Positions 33,895 through 43,282 are shown, counted from the first letter of the stretch. The stretch: DNA of 64,000 nucleotides from Pseudoalteromonas aurantia 208 (GCF_014858725.1 NZ_AQGV01000013.1:395171-459170), one strand, 5' to 3'. The notes: generated from the sequence alone by a model not told the origin. A program made the numbers and translations.

Positions 33895-36243
33895 TTATTT
33901 GAGTTGCTGAGTGAGCCAATACAAATCTGAGTGAATACCTGCGGCGGTGACTTCTTTACCTGCACCAGGCCCTTGGATAACAAGCGGGTTTTGTTCATAC
34001 CACACGCTTTTGATCACAAAAATGTTGTCACCCGGTGTCAAATTCGCAATCGCCGAGCCTGCCTCAGCAAAAGCAATTCCAACTTTTGCAGTCACTGTAC
34101 CACTATCGCTAATAATTAATTGCCCTGTGTAACGTAGCGATTTACCTTCATCATCTGCTTGTTGGTATTTCACAGCATAAAATGTGTCTAATTCATCACG
34201 TTTCGCTAAAAAATCATCCCAACTACCTTCAGCTAAATGCACCGGCATTAAAGGCTCTAATGCAATATCATCAACATCAAGTTCTAAGCCTAAATCACGC
34301 GCCAATATGAGCAACTTTCGCTGCATATCTCTACCTGATAAGTCTTCTCTAGGGTCTGGTTCGGTATACCCCATCTCTTGTGCAGCGAGCACCAAGTCAG
34401 AAAACTTTTGATCTGCAGTAAAACTGCTACATAACCAAGAAAGAGTACCTGAAAACACCCCTTCAATTGACGTGATCACATCACCGCTATTTTGTAAGTC
34501 AGCCAATGCAAAATTGATTGGTAAACCTGCACCAACACTGGTGTTATAACGCCAATGCAAATTACGCTCACGTTGCTGCTCTCGTAATGATTGATACCAA
34601 CCTCTGTCGGCAGTACCTGCGTATTTATTGGCGCTTATCAAATGACAATCACTGGCCACAAAGTCTGGATACAGCAAACTAAATGCTTCACTTGCGGTGA
34701 TATCAATCACCACTTTATGTTCATAATCTAACTCTGAAATGTGTTCAACAAGCGACTTACTGTTGTAACTCTGCGCTTCATTTTTCCATTGTGTCTGCCA
34801 TGCCGATAACTCGATACCGCTCGGTGAAAACACCATCTCTTTTGAGCGCAGTAAACCAACAACCTTTAAATCAAACTGTGATTGCAAACGGGTAATTTGC
34901 TGCTCGCATTGTTGTAAAAATACATCTCCGACATTACCAATGCCGGCAATAATTACCGCAATCTCCCGACCTTTATTGATAAGCTTATCGTGCAATACAG
35001 CCAAAAGATCACTGTCTAATGCCTGATCGGTCAAGAACAAAGCGTAATCACTGTCTTGATGAGCAAAGCGAACGACCACTTCACGATCATGGAATAATTG
35101 CTCGGCTTGCTGCTTGAGCCCTGAGAGCTCTGAGGAAGACGCAACCAGTGCACACCCTTGCAAGTTGCTTTCTACAATATTAATGCGCCCAGCGAGCTGC
35201 TGTGCAACAATATGCGTGAATGTTGCAGGCAACAGTAAATACGCTTCACCATTAACAATAAAATGATGAATACTGTGCTGAATAAGCTGACTTAACGTAC
35301 GTACTTCACCCTTCGCTAAGTTTTCTACGCGCACTAAATCAAGGTTCTCAAAGGTGGTAATAAAGCGTTTTGCTTTGCTATACCCTTCTTTTACTATTTC
35401 TGTAGGTGACGCTTCAGGCTCATAACTGCTGCGCACTTGTAGCTTGATGTTGCTTCCCTTTAAAGGAGAGAGTGTCTTAGCATGCAGCACTGGATTACCT
35501 AGTCTTGCCAATAAATTTGCTTGAGCACGGCACACCTTTGGGTATTTCAGCGCATTGCTCACTTTACGTGGATCGGTGCTATACACCCCCTGCGTATCGG
35601 TCCAGATTGAGACGGCACTGGCATCAATATAACTGGCGAGTAGCGTAGCACTATAGTCACTGCCATTACGACCTAATGTGACGGTATTTTTATCACAATC
35701 TTGTGCAATAAACCCGGTAACCACATAGACCACTGCATCTTGCAACTGGGCATAACATGTTGCTTTATTCTGTTGATGTAGCAATTGCGCATCATGCAAC
35801 GTAAACAATTGGCGGGCATCAATGCTGCGTGCCGCTACTTTAAGCTCATTTAGATAATGCGCTAATAACCGAGCCGACCATAGCTCACCATGGGCTAGTA
35901 AGGGAGATTCTTGTAATTCTGATTGTTGCGCTAATTGAGTAATGGCAACTAACTCAGCGTCTAGCTGCGCTTTGAGTGCTCGGTGTACATCGCCAGAGAA
36001 CAACTCGTCAACCAGCTCACTCTGGTGCTTTTCCAACTGAATCAATACGTCTGAAAACGCTTGTTGATCTTGCTGTTGATAACTTTGCCAAAGCTTCACT
36101 AACGTGTTTGTGGTTTTACCCGCCGCAGAAACCACCACACAATCACCACTTTTACAATGCCCAAGTATTATTTGAGCAACGGCTTGATAGCGTGACGCAG
36201 AGCTTAAGCTTGAGCCACCGAATTTATGTACTACTCTTGTCAT
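33895..36243 (-). CDS. metL: Bifunctional aspartokinase/homoserine dehydrogenase II
   Basis: 782 residues. The N-terminal aspartokinase (about 1-280) has VHKFGGSSLSSASRYQAVA, GRNGSDYSATLLA and WTDTQGVYSTDPRKV. A linker/ACT region follows, then homoserine dehydrogenase (about 430-782) with VIIAGIGNVGDVFLQQ, SVGAGLPINFALADLQNSGD and EGVFSGTLSWL. It catalyses the first and third steps from aspartate toward methionine and threonine. Being four bases behind metB and under the MetJ operator identifies the MetL (methionine-repressed) isozyme rather than ThrA. Confidence 0.96.
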   Translation of the reverse strand: MTRVVHKFGGSSLSSASRYQAVAQIILGHCKSGDCVVVSAAGKTTNTLVKLWQSYQQQDQQAFSDVLIQLEKHQSELVDELFSGDVHRALKAQLDAELVAITQLAQQSELQESPLLAHGELWSARLLAHYLNELKVAARSIDARQLFTLHDAQLLHQQNKATCYAQLQDAVVYVVTGFIAQDCDKNTVTLGRNGSDYSATLLASYIDASAVSIWTDTQGVYSTDPRKVSNALKYPKVCRAQANLLARLGNPVLHAKTLSPLKGSNIKLQVRSSYEPEASPTEIVKEGYSKAKRFITTFENLDLVRVENLAKGEVRTLSQLIQHSIHHFIVNGEAYLLLPATFTHIVAQQLAGRINIVESNLQGCALVASSSELSGLKQQAEQLFHDREVVVRFAHQDSDYALFLTDQALDSDLLAVLHDKLINKGREIAVIIAGIGNVGDVFLQQCEQQITRLQSQFDLKVVGLLRSKEMVFSPSGIELSAWQTQWKNEAQSYNSKSLVEHISELDYEHKVVIDITASEAFSLLYPDFVASDCHLISANKYAGTADRGWYQSLREQQRERNLHWRYNTSVGAGLPINFALADLQNSGDVITSIEGVFSGTLSWLCSSFTADQKFSDLVLAAQEMGYTEPDPREDLSGRDMQRKLLILARDLGLELDVDDIALEPLMPVHLAEGSWDDFLAKRDELDTFYAVKYQQADDEGKSLRYTGQLIISDSGTVTAKVGIAFAEAGSAIANLTPGDNIFVIKSVWYEQNPLVIQGPGAGKEVTAAGIHSDLYWLTQQLK

Positions 36244-36247
36244 TTTT

Positions 36248-37471
36248 CTACCACAAAACCGTATGAGCCGGTGTTAATTTAAAGGTTTTTGCCTCATCAG
36301 ATCCTGTGCTTTGACCTGGTGTAGTGCGTTTAAACGCTTGCTCTAGATCAGCCACCAAGTCATCTAGTTCTTCAATACCCACAGAAATTCGGATCAGCGT
36401 ATCTCCTACGCCCGCTTCAAGACGAGCTGTCGCATCCATACCCGCATGTGTCATGGTCGCAGGATGACAGATTAAGCTCTCTACGCCACCCAGTGATTCC
36501 GCCAATGAAAACTCTTTTAAAGAGGTCAAGAATGCAGCAGAGTCATTTAACCCGCCTTTTATGTCAAAGCTCACCATGCCACCGAAGCCAGCTTGCTGCT
36601 TTTTGGCCAATTCATGTTGTGGATGAGATTCTAAACCAGGGTAATACACTTGACTAACATAGTCCGATTGCTCTAAGTATTTGGCAATCGCCAAGGCATT
36701 TTCTTGATGCTGCTTTAAACGTACATTCAGCGTTCGTAAGCCACGAAGCGTTAAATAGCTATCAAAGGGCGCGCCCGTAATGCCAATGTTATTTGCCCAC
36801 CATGCTAGCTCCTCACCCAGGTCCGTAGTACGTGCGATCACGGCACCACCGACCACGTCTGAATGACCATTAATATATTTAGTGGTTGAGTGAACCACAA
36901 TGTCTACACCAAACTTAATGGGGTTTTGTAATGCCGGTGACAAAAAAGTGTTATCTGCAGCCACTAATGCACCTGCTTGCTTAGCGGTTTTCACCACAGC
37001 TTCTATGTCTGTCAGGCGAAGAATAGGGTTGCTCGGTGTCTCAATCCATACCACTTTTGGCTTTATATCTAAAATTTGCTGATAGCTTTCAGACTGTGTT
37101 AAATCAAGTACTACAAGGTTTAATAAGCCACGCTTTTGCAATGATGTGAATAAACGATAACTGCCGCCATAACAGTCATGGGGGATCACCAACGTATCAT
37201 CGCTATTTAATAGTTGCGTCACTAAGTGAACAGCAGACATACCCGTTGCGGTAATAATGCCTCTTTCTCCGCCTTCTAACTGAGTTAATGTTTCAGCTAA
37301 AATATCTCGATTAGGGTTACCACTGCGACCATAATCATAATCTCGTTTGGTATCAAAATCTGCAAATGAGTACGTAGTTGATAGGTATAACGGCGGTACG
37401 ACCGCACCATGGTGCTTGTCTGCTTCTATGCCATGGCGTACTGCGATGGTTGATTTATTACGTTCACTCAT
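36248..37471 (-). CDS. metB: Cystathionine gamma-synthase
   Basis: 407 residues, PLP gamma-family enzyme joining an activated homoserine with cysteine. Seen: PPLYLSTTYSFADFDTKRDYDYGRSGNPNRDILAETL, the PLP lysine in VHSTTKYINGHSDVVGGAV, and ESLGGVESLICHPATMTHA. ATG at 37471 has AGGTGA upstream. First gene of metBL, divergent from metJ with a MetJ operator between. The C terminus is about 20 residues longer than is typical of E. coli MetB. Confidence 0.96.
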   Translation of the reverse strand: MSERNKSTIAVRHGIEADKHHGAVVPPLYLSTTYSFADFDTKRDYDYGRSGNPNRDILAETLTQLEGGERGIITATGMSAVHLVTQLLNSDDTLVIPHDCYGGSYRLFTSLQKRGLLNLVVLDLTQSESYQQILDIKPKVVWIETPSNPILRLTDIEAVVKTAKQAGALVAADNTFLSPALQNPIKFGVDIVVHSTTKYINGHSDVVGGAVIARTTDLGEELAWWANNIGITGAPFDSYLTLRGLRTLNVRLKQHQENALAIAKYLEQSDYVSQVYYPGLESHPQHELAKKQQAGFGGMVSFDIKGGLNDSAAFLTSLKEFSLAESLGGVESLICHPATMTHAGMDATARLEAGVGDTLIRISVGIEELDDLVADLEQAFKRTTPGQSTGSDEAKTFKLTPAHTVLW

Positions 37472-37767
37472 ATCATCACCTAGATAGTTGGATGTTTAGA
37501 CGTCTAAAAGGTTAGATTAATAAATACTAGAAGTCAAAACATTTATACTGCTAAATGGCTATTTACTTAGTATTTGACTATCTTATTTAAACCGATAAAA
37601 TTTCGCCACTTCAAAAAAATGATCGCGAATACGATCGAACGAAGCACTTACTATGGCAAGTAAAGGGGCTTTTGCCTAGACCATCACAAACAATGTCATA
37701 TAATGACAACCAGTAAGTACATAGTTCCGTCGGATAGGCACTACAAAATAAAGGCAACAACAACATT
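37472..37767. other. metB-metJ divergent regulatory region
   Basis: The 296-base gap holds the met-box array next to metB and the promoters of both genes. TTTGACTA near 37575 is a possible -35 for metJ. No other gene seen. Confidence 0.5.
37482..37521. promoter_or_regulatory. MetJ operator: five tandem met boxes
   Basis: Five contiguous 8-bp units (AGATAGTT, GGATGTTT, AGACGTCT, AAAAGGTT, AGATTAAT) resemble the met-box consensus AGACGTCT; the central one (37498-37505) is perfect. MetJ dimers bind such arrays cooperatively with S-adenosylmethionine. The array starts 10 bases upstream of the metB ATG, so it should block metBL and may also act on metJ. Confidence 0.85.
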
Positions 37768-38088
37768 ATGGCTAAATGGAATGGTGAATATGTTCACCCG
37801 TATGCAGAACACGGTAAAAAGTCTGAACAAGTAAAAAAGATCACTGTATCAATCCCGTTGAATGTATTGAAAGTGTTAACTGACGAGCGTACTCGCCGAC
37901 AAGTTAATAATTTACGTCATGCAACCAATAGCGAGCTACTGTGTGAAGCATTTTTACATGCATTTACTGGGCAACCTTTGCCAAACGATGAAGATTTACG
38001 AAAAGATAATCCAGAAAAAGTACCTGAAGAAGTGCGTCAAATTATGGAGTCTATGGGGTTAGAAGTGCCTATCATTGATGAAGAATAG
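37768..38088 (+). CDS. metJ: Methionine regulon repressor MetJ
   Basis: 106 residues, ribbon-helix-helix repressor using S-adenosylmethionine as corepressor. KKITVSIPLNVLKVLTDERTRRQVNNLRHATNSELLCEAFLHAFTG is the conserved DNA-binding core, with the ribbon KKITVSI. Length and termini match the family. AAAGG precedes the ATG. Divergent from metBL, which it should repress through the adjacent boxes. A UUCG-capped terminator follows. Confidence 0.97.
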   Translation: MAKWNGEYVHPYAEHGKKSEQVKKITVSIPLNVLKVLTDERTRRQVNNLRHATNSELLCEAFLHAFTGQPLPNDEDLRKDNPEKVPEEVRQIMESMGLEVPIIDEE

Positions 38089-38095
38089 TCAATTA

Positions 38096-38120
38096 GAAGC
38101 TCCTTCGGGGGCTTCCTATT
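38096..38120 (+). terminator. metJ terminator
   Basis: GAAGCTCC and GGGGCTTC form a stem (one G-U pair) capped by a TTCG tetraloop just after the metJ stop. The following sequence (CTATTCTTGTTT) is T-rich. Confidence 0.8.
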
Positions 38121-38595
38121 CTTGTTTAATTTCGAAAAAATGATTTCTTTCGATAACTTCGAACTTTCAAACCGCATTTTTGCAACTTTAATCATCATTC
38201 ATATCTGACAACTTCCACAATCTAAAACGTTATGTGGGCAATACACTCCCAAGTGATAAATACCGAGATCGACATATAAGGGCTACGGCTGTACCCATAT
38301 AAAACGGCTTTAGTATCTACTTCATTAAAATATCACTCACTCTCGCGAATGAGATCTCGCATTCATTGCGTCAAAAGATGATTCATGTCGAATAATTACA
38401 TGCCGAAACTTTTGCTTCATTGCCACACCATCTATCGATCTAACATCTCACCATTTACTTAAAAATGAGGAGAAGGCACTTTGTACAAAGAGAAAAATGA
38501 GAGTATCCAAATGAAGATGATTAAGAAAATACATATTAGTAGGTATCGTTAGGGGTCAATATCAAGATAGATGGAATCGATATTCTGGATAAACA
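38121..38595. other. Intergenic region between metJ and the S10 operon, no feature recognised
   Basis: About 475 bases between convergent transcripts. I see no gene, tRNA or strong repeat; only minor palindromes around 38350. This is the junction where the spc operon would be expected to follow rpsQ in most gammaproteobacteria. Confidence 0.5.
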
Positions 38596-38622
38596 AAAGC
38601 CCCAACCAAAGGCCGGGGCTTT
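38596..38622 (-). terminator. S10 operon terminator
   Basis: AAAGCCCC and GGGGCTTT (38596-38603, 38615-38622) form the stem; on the minus strand it runs into TTTTGTTT. It lies 35 bases after the rpsQ stop and ends the ribosomal operon here. Confidence 0.85.
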
Positions 38623-38656
38623 CAAAGACAAATCTTAAATTAGTTTAAAACTAAAA

Positions 38657-38914
38657 TTAAGCTTGCTTAGGACGTGCAATAACGTCTACTAAAGTCCAAG
38701 ATTTATTCTTAGAGATAGGTGCACATTCACGAATAGTAACTGTGTCGCCTGCTTTAGCTGTATTGCTCTCGTCATGTACGTGCAACTTAGTTGTACGCTT
38801 GATGTATTTACCGTAGATCGGGTGCTTAACCTGACGTTCGATACCTACAACAATAGACTTTTCCATCTTATCGCTGATCACACGACCTTGAAGAGTACGG
38901 ATTTTATCAGTCAT
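38657..38914 (-). CDS. rpsQ: 30S ribosomal protein S17
   Basis: 85 residues; a primary 16S rRNA-binding protein of the small subunit. TLQGRVISDKMEKSIVVGIERQVKHPIYGKYIKRT is diagnostic. Last gene of the S10 operon: its ATG overlaps the rpmC stop, and a terminator follows instead of rplN. Confidence 0.98.
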   Translation of the reverse strand: MTDKIRTLQGRVISDKMEKSIVVGIERQVKHPIYGKYIKRTTKLHVHDESNTAKAGDTVTIRECAPISKNKSWTLVDVIARPKQA

Positions 38915-39108
38915 TATGCACCTGCCTTCTGGTTGATAACCGTTTTAACACGCGCAATACTGCGACGTACTTTTCTTAACTCGTGAGTCTGAGCTAGCTG
39001 ACCAGTGCTTACTTGCATGCGCAGGTTGAACTGCTCACGTAGAAGCTCAAGAAGTTCAGCATTAAGCTCTTCAACGCTTTTGTCTTTAAGTTCGCTAGCT
39101 TTCATCAC
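38914..39108 (-). CDS. rpmC: 50S ribosomal protein L29
   Basis: 64 residues; a small helical large-subunit protein near the exit tunnel. KASELKDKSVEELNAELLEL and the REQFNLRMQ core are typical. It overlaps rplP by four bases and rpsQ by one, so it is translationally coupled on both sides. Confidence 0.98.
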   Translation of the reverse strand: MMKASELKDKSVEELNAELLELLREQFNLRMQVSTGQLAQTHELRKVRRSIARVKTVINQKAGA

Positions 39109-39518
39109 ATTACCGTCCGAGTTACAAATGTTGTTTTGAAAGGTAATTTACGAGCTGCAAGGTTAAATGCTTCGCGAGCAAGCTCTTCCGGCACACCTTC
39201 CATCTCATAAAGTACTTTGCCTGGCTGGATTTCTGCAACCCAGTACTCAACAGAGCCTTTACCTTTACCCATACGAACTTCAAGCGGTTTGTTTGTGATT
39301 GGCTTATCTGGGAATACACGGATCCAGATTTTACCTTGACGCTTTACGTGACGTGTCATAGCACGACGAGCTGCTTCAATTTGACGCGCAGTCATTCGAC
39401 CACGGCCTGTTGCTTTCAAACCGAAAGAACCGAAGCTTACTTTGTTTCCGCTTGTAGCAAGACCACGGTTGCGGCCTTTATGCATTTTACGGAATTTTGT
39501 ACGTTTTGGCTGTAACAT
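39105..39518 (-). CDS. rplP: 50S ribosomal protein L16
   Basis: 137 residues; binds 23S rRNA near the A-site tRNA elbow and is needed for late 50S assembly. MLQPKRTKFRKMHKGRNRG and the GRMTARQIEAARRA segment are diagnostic. The PMGKGKGSVEYW-type loop is present as RMGKGKGSVEYWVAEIQPGK. Confidence 0.98.
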   Translation of the reverse strand: MLQPKRTKFRKMHKGRNRGLATSGNKVSFGSFGLKATGRGRMTARQIEAARRAMTRHVKRQGKIWIRVFPDKPITNKPLEVRMGKGKGSVEYWVAEIQPGKVLYEMEGVPEELAREAFNLAARKLPFKTTFVTRTVM

Positions 39519-39531
39519 TAATCGCTACCCC

Positions 39532-40233
39532 TTACTTAGCACTTTTTTTGGCTTTCTTCGGTGCACGTTTAGCTGGCTTCTCTTGCTCTTGAACTAGTGG
39601 TAAACCACCAATTACTTCGCCTTTGAAGATCCAAACTTTAACACCGATGATGCCGTAAGTGGTTAAAGCTTCAGAAGTTGCGTAGTCGATATCAGCACGT
39701 AGAGTATGTAGAGGTACACGACCTTCACGATACCACTCAGAACGTGCGATTTCAGCGCCGCCTAGACGACCACTTACTTCAACTTTGATACCTTTAGCAC
39801 CAATGCGCATTGCGTTTTGTACCGAGCGCTTCATAGCACGACGGAACATAACACGACGCTCTAACTGAGATGCAATACCGTCAGCAACTAATTGTGCGTC
39901 AAGTTCTGGCTTACGTACTTCAGAAATATTAATCTGAGCAGGAACACCAGCGATCTTAGTTACAGCTTGACGAAGTTTTTCAACATCTTCGCCTTTTTTA
40001 CCGATAACAACACCAGGACGAGCTGTATGAATTGTTACACGGATAGATTTAGCTGGACGCTCAATAACGATTTTAGACACAGAAGCCGCTTTCAATTCCT
40101 TAGTAAGGAATGTACGTACTTTGTGATCGCCAAAAAGCTGTGCAGAGAAATCTTTTGTACTCGCGTACCAGGTAGAAACCCAAGGTTTAGAGATACCTAG
40201 GCGAATACCAGTAGGATGAACTTTTTGTCCCAT
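39532..40233 (-). CDS. rpsC: 30S ribosomal protein S3
   Basis: 233 residues; lines the mRNA entry tunnel. It contains a KH-type RNA-binding motif (GVVIGKKGEDVEKLR) and the conserved VHPTGIRLGISKPWVSTWYA start. The lysine/alanine-rich tail (KPAKRAPKKAKKSAK) is normal. Confidence 0.98.
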   Translation of the reverse strand: MGQKVHPTGIRLGISKPWVSTWYASTKDFSAQLFGDHKVRTFLTKELKAASVSKIVIERPAKSIRVTIHTARPGVVIGKKGEDVEKLRQAVTKIAGVPAQINISEVRKPELDAQLVADGIASQLERRVMFRRAMKRSVQNAMRIGAKGIKVEVSGRLGGAEIARSEWYREGRVPLHTLRADIDYATSEALTTYGIIGVKVWIFKGEVIGGLPLVQEQEKPAKRAPKKAKKSAK

Positions 40234-40245
40234 TACTTATATCTC

Positions 40246-40581
40246 CTAGCTATCTGAAACCACAACAGTGATGTGGCTTGTACGCTTAAGGATGCGGTCT
40301 GCGCGTCCTTTAGCACGTGGCATAATACGCTTCATTGTAGGACCATCGTCCACAAAAACCGTAGCTACACGTAGCTCATCAATGTCAGCACCTTCGTTAT
40401 GCTCTGCGTTAGCAATAGCAGACTCAAGTACTTTCTTAACCAATACAGCCGCTTTTTTAGGGCTGTATGCCAGGATTTCTAGTGCGCGATCTACCGGAAG
40501 TCCGCGGATCTGATCTGCAACTAGACGTGCTTTTTGCGCCGAACCAGAGGCGAATTTGTGTTTAGCTAATGCTTCCATCAT
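40246..40581 (-). CDS. rplV: 50S ribosomal protein L22
   Basis: 111 residues; its beta-hairpin reaches into the peptide exit tunnel. AQKARLVADQIRGLPVDRALEIL and the C-terminal RAKGRADRILKRTSHITVVV are diagnostic. The hairpin shows no obvious macrolide-resistance deletion. Confidence 0.98.
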   Translation of the reverse strand: MMEALAKHKFASGSAQKARLVADQIRGLPVDRALEILAYSPKKAAVLVKKVLESAIANAEHNEGADIDELRVATVFVDDGPTMKRIMPRAKGRADRILKRTSHITVVVSDS

Positions 40582-40590
40582 ATTCCCCTA

Positions 40591-40869
40591 TTAACGCTTC
40601 TTCGCTTTCTTATCCGCAGCATGGCCGCGGTAAGTACGAGTAGGTGCAAACTCACCTAGTTTGTGACCGATCATTTCGTCTGTAACGAATACAGGTACGT
40701 GCTGACGACCATTATGGACAGCGATGGTCAATCCGATCATGTTAGGGATGATCATTGAACGACGGCTCCAAGTCTTTATAGGCTTCTTGTCACCGCTTTC
40801 CAACGCCTTCTCTACCTTCTTCAGCAAGTGTAGGTCTATAAATGGACCCTTCTTGAGAGAACGTGGCAT
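40591..40869 (-). CDS. rpsS: 30S ribosomal protein S19
   Basis: 92 residues; in the 30S head, forms an intersubunit contact and binds with S13. MPRSLKKGPFIDLHLLKKVE and WSRRSMIIPNMIGLTIAVHNGR are diagnostic. Confidence 0.98.
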   Translation of the reverse strand: MPRSLKKGPFIDLHLLKKVEKALESGDKKPIKTWSRRSMIIPNMIGLTIAVHNGRQHVPVFVTDEMIGHKLGEFAPTRTYRGHAADKKAKKR

Positions 40870-40885
40870 GGCAATTCCTCAACTA

Positions 40886-41710
40886 TTACTTAGTACGACG
40901 ACGTACTATTAGTTTATCCGTACGCTTGTTCTTGCGCGTTTTAGCACCTTTAGTAGGCTTACCCCATGGAGACACAGGGTGACGACCACCAGAAGTACGA
41001 CCTTCACCACCACCGTGTGGGTGATCAACCGGGTTCATGGCAACACCACGAACTGTCGGACGAATACCACGCCAGCGGTTAGCACCTGCTTTACCTAGTG
41101 AACGAAGCATATGCTCAGCATTGCCTACTTCACCTAAGGTAGCGCGACAGTCAGACTCAACTTTACGTACTTCGCCTGAACGAAGACGTAGAGTCACGTA
41201 TTGACCTTCACGTGCTAGGATTTGAACGTATGCACCAGCAGAGCGTGCAATTTGCGCACCCTTACCAGGTTTTAACTCTACGTTGTGTACAGTCGAACCT
41301 ACAGGCATGTTACGCATCGGTAATGTGTTACCAGCTTTGATAGGTGCATCAACACCTGACTGGATCTGATCACCGGCTTTAAGGCCTTTAGGTGCAATGA
41401 TGTAACGACGCTCACCGTCTGCATATAATACAAGAGCGATGTTTGCGCTACGGTTAGGATCATACTCTAAACGCTCAACAGTGGCTGGAATGCCATCTTT
41501 AGTGCGTTTGAAGTCGATTAAACGATAGTGTTGCTTATGACCACCACCGATATGACGAACCGTGATACGACCGTTGTTGTTACGACCACCTGATTTAGAG
41601 TTTTTCTCTAAAAGCGGTGCGTATGGCTTACCCTTGTGTAGCTCAGAGTTAACCACTTTAACGACGTGACGACGACCCGCAGAAGTTGGTTTACACTTTT
41701 GAAGTGCCAT
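40886..41710 (-). CDS. rplB: 50S ribosomal protein L2
   Basis: 274 residues; a core 23S-binding protein close to the peptidyl transferase centre and needed for subunit association. HPHGGGEGRTSGGRHPVSPWG contains the conserved histidine loop; RHIGGGHKQHYRLIDFKR is also typical. Confidence 0.98.
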   Translation of the reverse strand: MALQKCKPTSAGRRHVVKVVNSELHKGKPYAPLLEKNSKSGGRNNNGRITVRHIGGGHKQHYRLIDFKRTKDGIPATVERLEYDPNRSANIALVLYADGERRYIIAPKGLKAGDQIQSGVDAPIKAGNTLPMRNMPVGSTVHNVELKPGKGAQIARSAGAYVQILAREGQYVTLRLRSGEVRKVESDCRATLGEVGNAEHMLRSLGKAGANRWRGIRPTVRGVAMNPVDHPHGGGEGRTSGGRHPVSPWGKPTKGAKTRKNKRTDKLIVRRRTK

Positions 41711-41727
41711 AATTCTAACTCCCCTTA

Positions 41728-42030
41728 TTACTCGGCGCCGCCGACAAAGTCTAGCTCGCTACCTTCTTTAAGAGTAACGTAGGCTTTTTTCCAGTCGCTA
41801 CGACGACCGAAACGTTGACCTGTACGTTTTGTTTTACCCTTAACGTTTAGAGTGCGAACACCAGTTACTTCTACTTCAAAAAGCTTCTCAACTGCCGCTT
41901 TAACTTCAGCTTTAGTTGCATCGTTTACTACTTTGAAAACAATCGTGTTGTTTTCTTCAGCAGCGATCGTGCTTTTCTCAGAGATGTGTGGAGCAAGAAT
42001 TACTTTTAAAAGACGTTCTTCACGGATCAT
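41728..42030 (-). CDS. rplW: 50S ribosomal protein L23
   Basis: 100 residues; at the exit-tunnel rim, docking site for trigger factor and SRP. LKVILAPHISEKSTIAAEENNTIVFKV is diagnostic. Its start overlaps the rplD stop by four bases. Confidence 0.98.
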   Translation of the reverse strand: MIREERLLKVILAPHISEKSTIAAEENNTIVFKVVNDATKAEVKAAVEKLFEVEVTGVRTLNVKGKTKRTGQRFGRRSDWKKAYVTLKEGSELDFVGGAE

Positions 42031-42632
42031 GCTAGCGCCTCCTCAAGTTGCTTAATAGCACCTGCAGTAATAAGTACCTTATCGAATGCGATTAGGCTTA
42101 CTGGGTCGATGCCAGCTACATCACGAGTGTCAACCTTATAAAGGTTACGTGAAGATAGGAATAGATTCTCATCTACTTCTTCAGTCACGATAAGCACGTC
42201 TTTAAGCTCAAGTTCTTTAAGCTTAGAAACTAATTCTTTTGTTTTTGGTGCTTCAAGACCAAAACTTTCAACAACGATTAAACGCTCTTGACGAACAAGC
42301 TCAGACAAAATGCTTTTGATTGCACCGCGATACATCTTACGGTTAACTTTTTGGCTGTGGTCTTGCGGCTTAGCTGCAAAACTTACACCACCGCTGCGCC
42401 AGATCGGGCTGCGGATTGTACCAGCACGTGCACGGCCAGTACCTTTTTGAGCGAATGGTTTTTTACCACCGCCTCTAACTTCAGAACGTGTCTTCTGAGC
42501 ACGAGTACCTTGGCGAGCACCTGCTGCATATGCAACAACTACTTGGTGTACCAATGCTTCGTTAAACTCACGTCCAAAAGTAGCTTCGGAAACTTCAAGC
42601 GCGCCAGCGCCTTTAATTGCTAATTCCATCAC
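42027..42632 (-). CDS. rplD: 50S ribosomal protein L4
   Basis: 201 residues; assembles early on 23S rRNA and extends a loop into the exit tunnel (SGGVSFAAKPQDHSQKVNRKMYRGA region). In many gammaproteobacteria free L4 also represses its own operon by acting on the S10 leader; a structured leader is present here. Confidence 0.98.
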   Translation of the reverse strand: MMELAIKGAGALEVSEATFGREFNEALVHQVVVAYAAGARQGTRAQKTRSEVRGGGKKPFAQKGTGRARAGTIRSPIWRSGGVSFAAKPQDHSQKVNRKMYRGAIKSILSELVRQERLIVVESFGLEAPKTKELVSKLKELELKDVLIVTEEVDENLFLSSRNLYKVDTRDVAGIDPVSLIAFDKVLITAGAIKQLEEALA

Positions 42633-42646
42633 TAAATCTCCAGGAC

Positions 42647-43282
42647 TTATGCTTTAACAGCAGGTTTAACGATAACGTCGCCGCCAATAGCGCCAGGTAC
42701 AGCACCTTTAACTAGAAGCAGATTACGTTCAGCGTCAACACGTACTAGTTCAAGATTCTGAGTCGTTACACGCTCAGCACCCATATGACCGGCCATTTTC
42801 TTACCTTTAAACACCTTACCAGGTGATTGGTTTTGACCGATTGAACCAGGAGCACGGTGAGACAAAGAGTTACCGTGTGTAGCGTCTTGCATGCTGAAGT
42901 TCCAGCGCTTAACACCACCTTGGAAACCTTTACCTTTCGAAGAACCGGTAACGTCTACTTTGTTGATATCAGTAAATAATTCAACAGTAAGTTCATTACC
43001 TACTTCAAAATCGCCTTCACCACCATTTAGGCGGAATTCCCACAGGCCACGACCCGCTTCAACACCAGCTTTTGCGAAATGACCCGCATCTGCTTTGTTT
43101 ACACGGCTTGCTTTTTTCTCGCCTGCAGTAACTTGAAGCGCATTGTAACCGTCTGTTGCGTCAGATTTGATCTGAGTAACACGGTTAGGAGTTGCTTCAA
43201 TAACTGTCACAGGGATAGATACACCATCTTCAGTGAAGATGCGTGTCATACCCACTTTACGACCGACTAGACCTAATGCCAT
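42647..43282 (-). CDS. rplC: 50S ribosomal protein L3
   Basis: 211 residues; one of two initiators of 50S assembly. LGLVGRKVGMTRIFTEDG and KGFQGGVKRWNFSMQDATHGNSLSHR are diagnostic; the second includes the conserved glutamine site that is methylated by PrmB in E. coli. Confidence 0.98.
   Translation of the reverse strand: MALGLVGRKVGMTRIFTEDGVSIPVTVIEATPNRVTQIKSDATDGYNALQVTAGEKKASRVNKADAGHFAKAGVEAGRGLWEFRLNGGEGDFEVGNELTVELFTDINKVDVTGSSKGKGFQGGVKRWNFSMQDATHGNSLSHRAPGSIGQNQSPGKVFKGKKMAGHMGAERVTTQNLELVRVDAERNLLLVKGAVPGAIGGDVIVKPAVKA

Noticed and set aside
38121..38595. Search for a tRNA or small RNA between metJ and rpsQ
   Set aside because: Short palindromes only; no cloverleaf, no promoter-terminator pair beyond those of the flanking genes.
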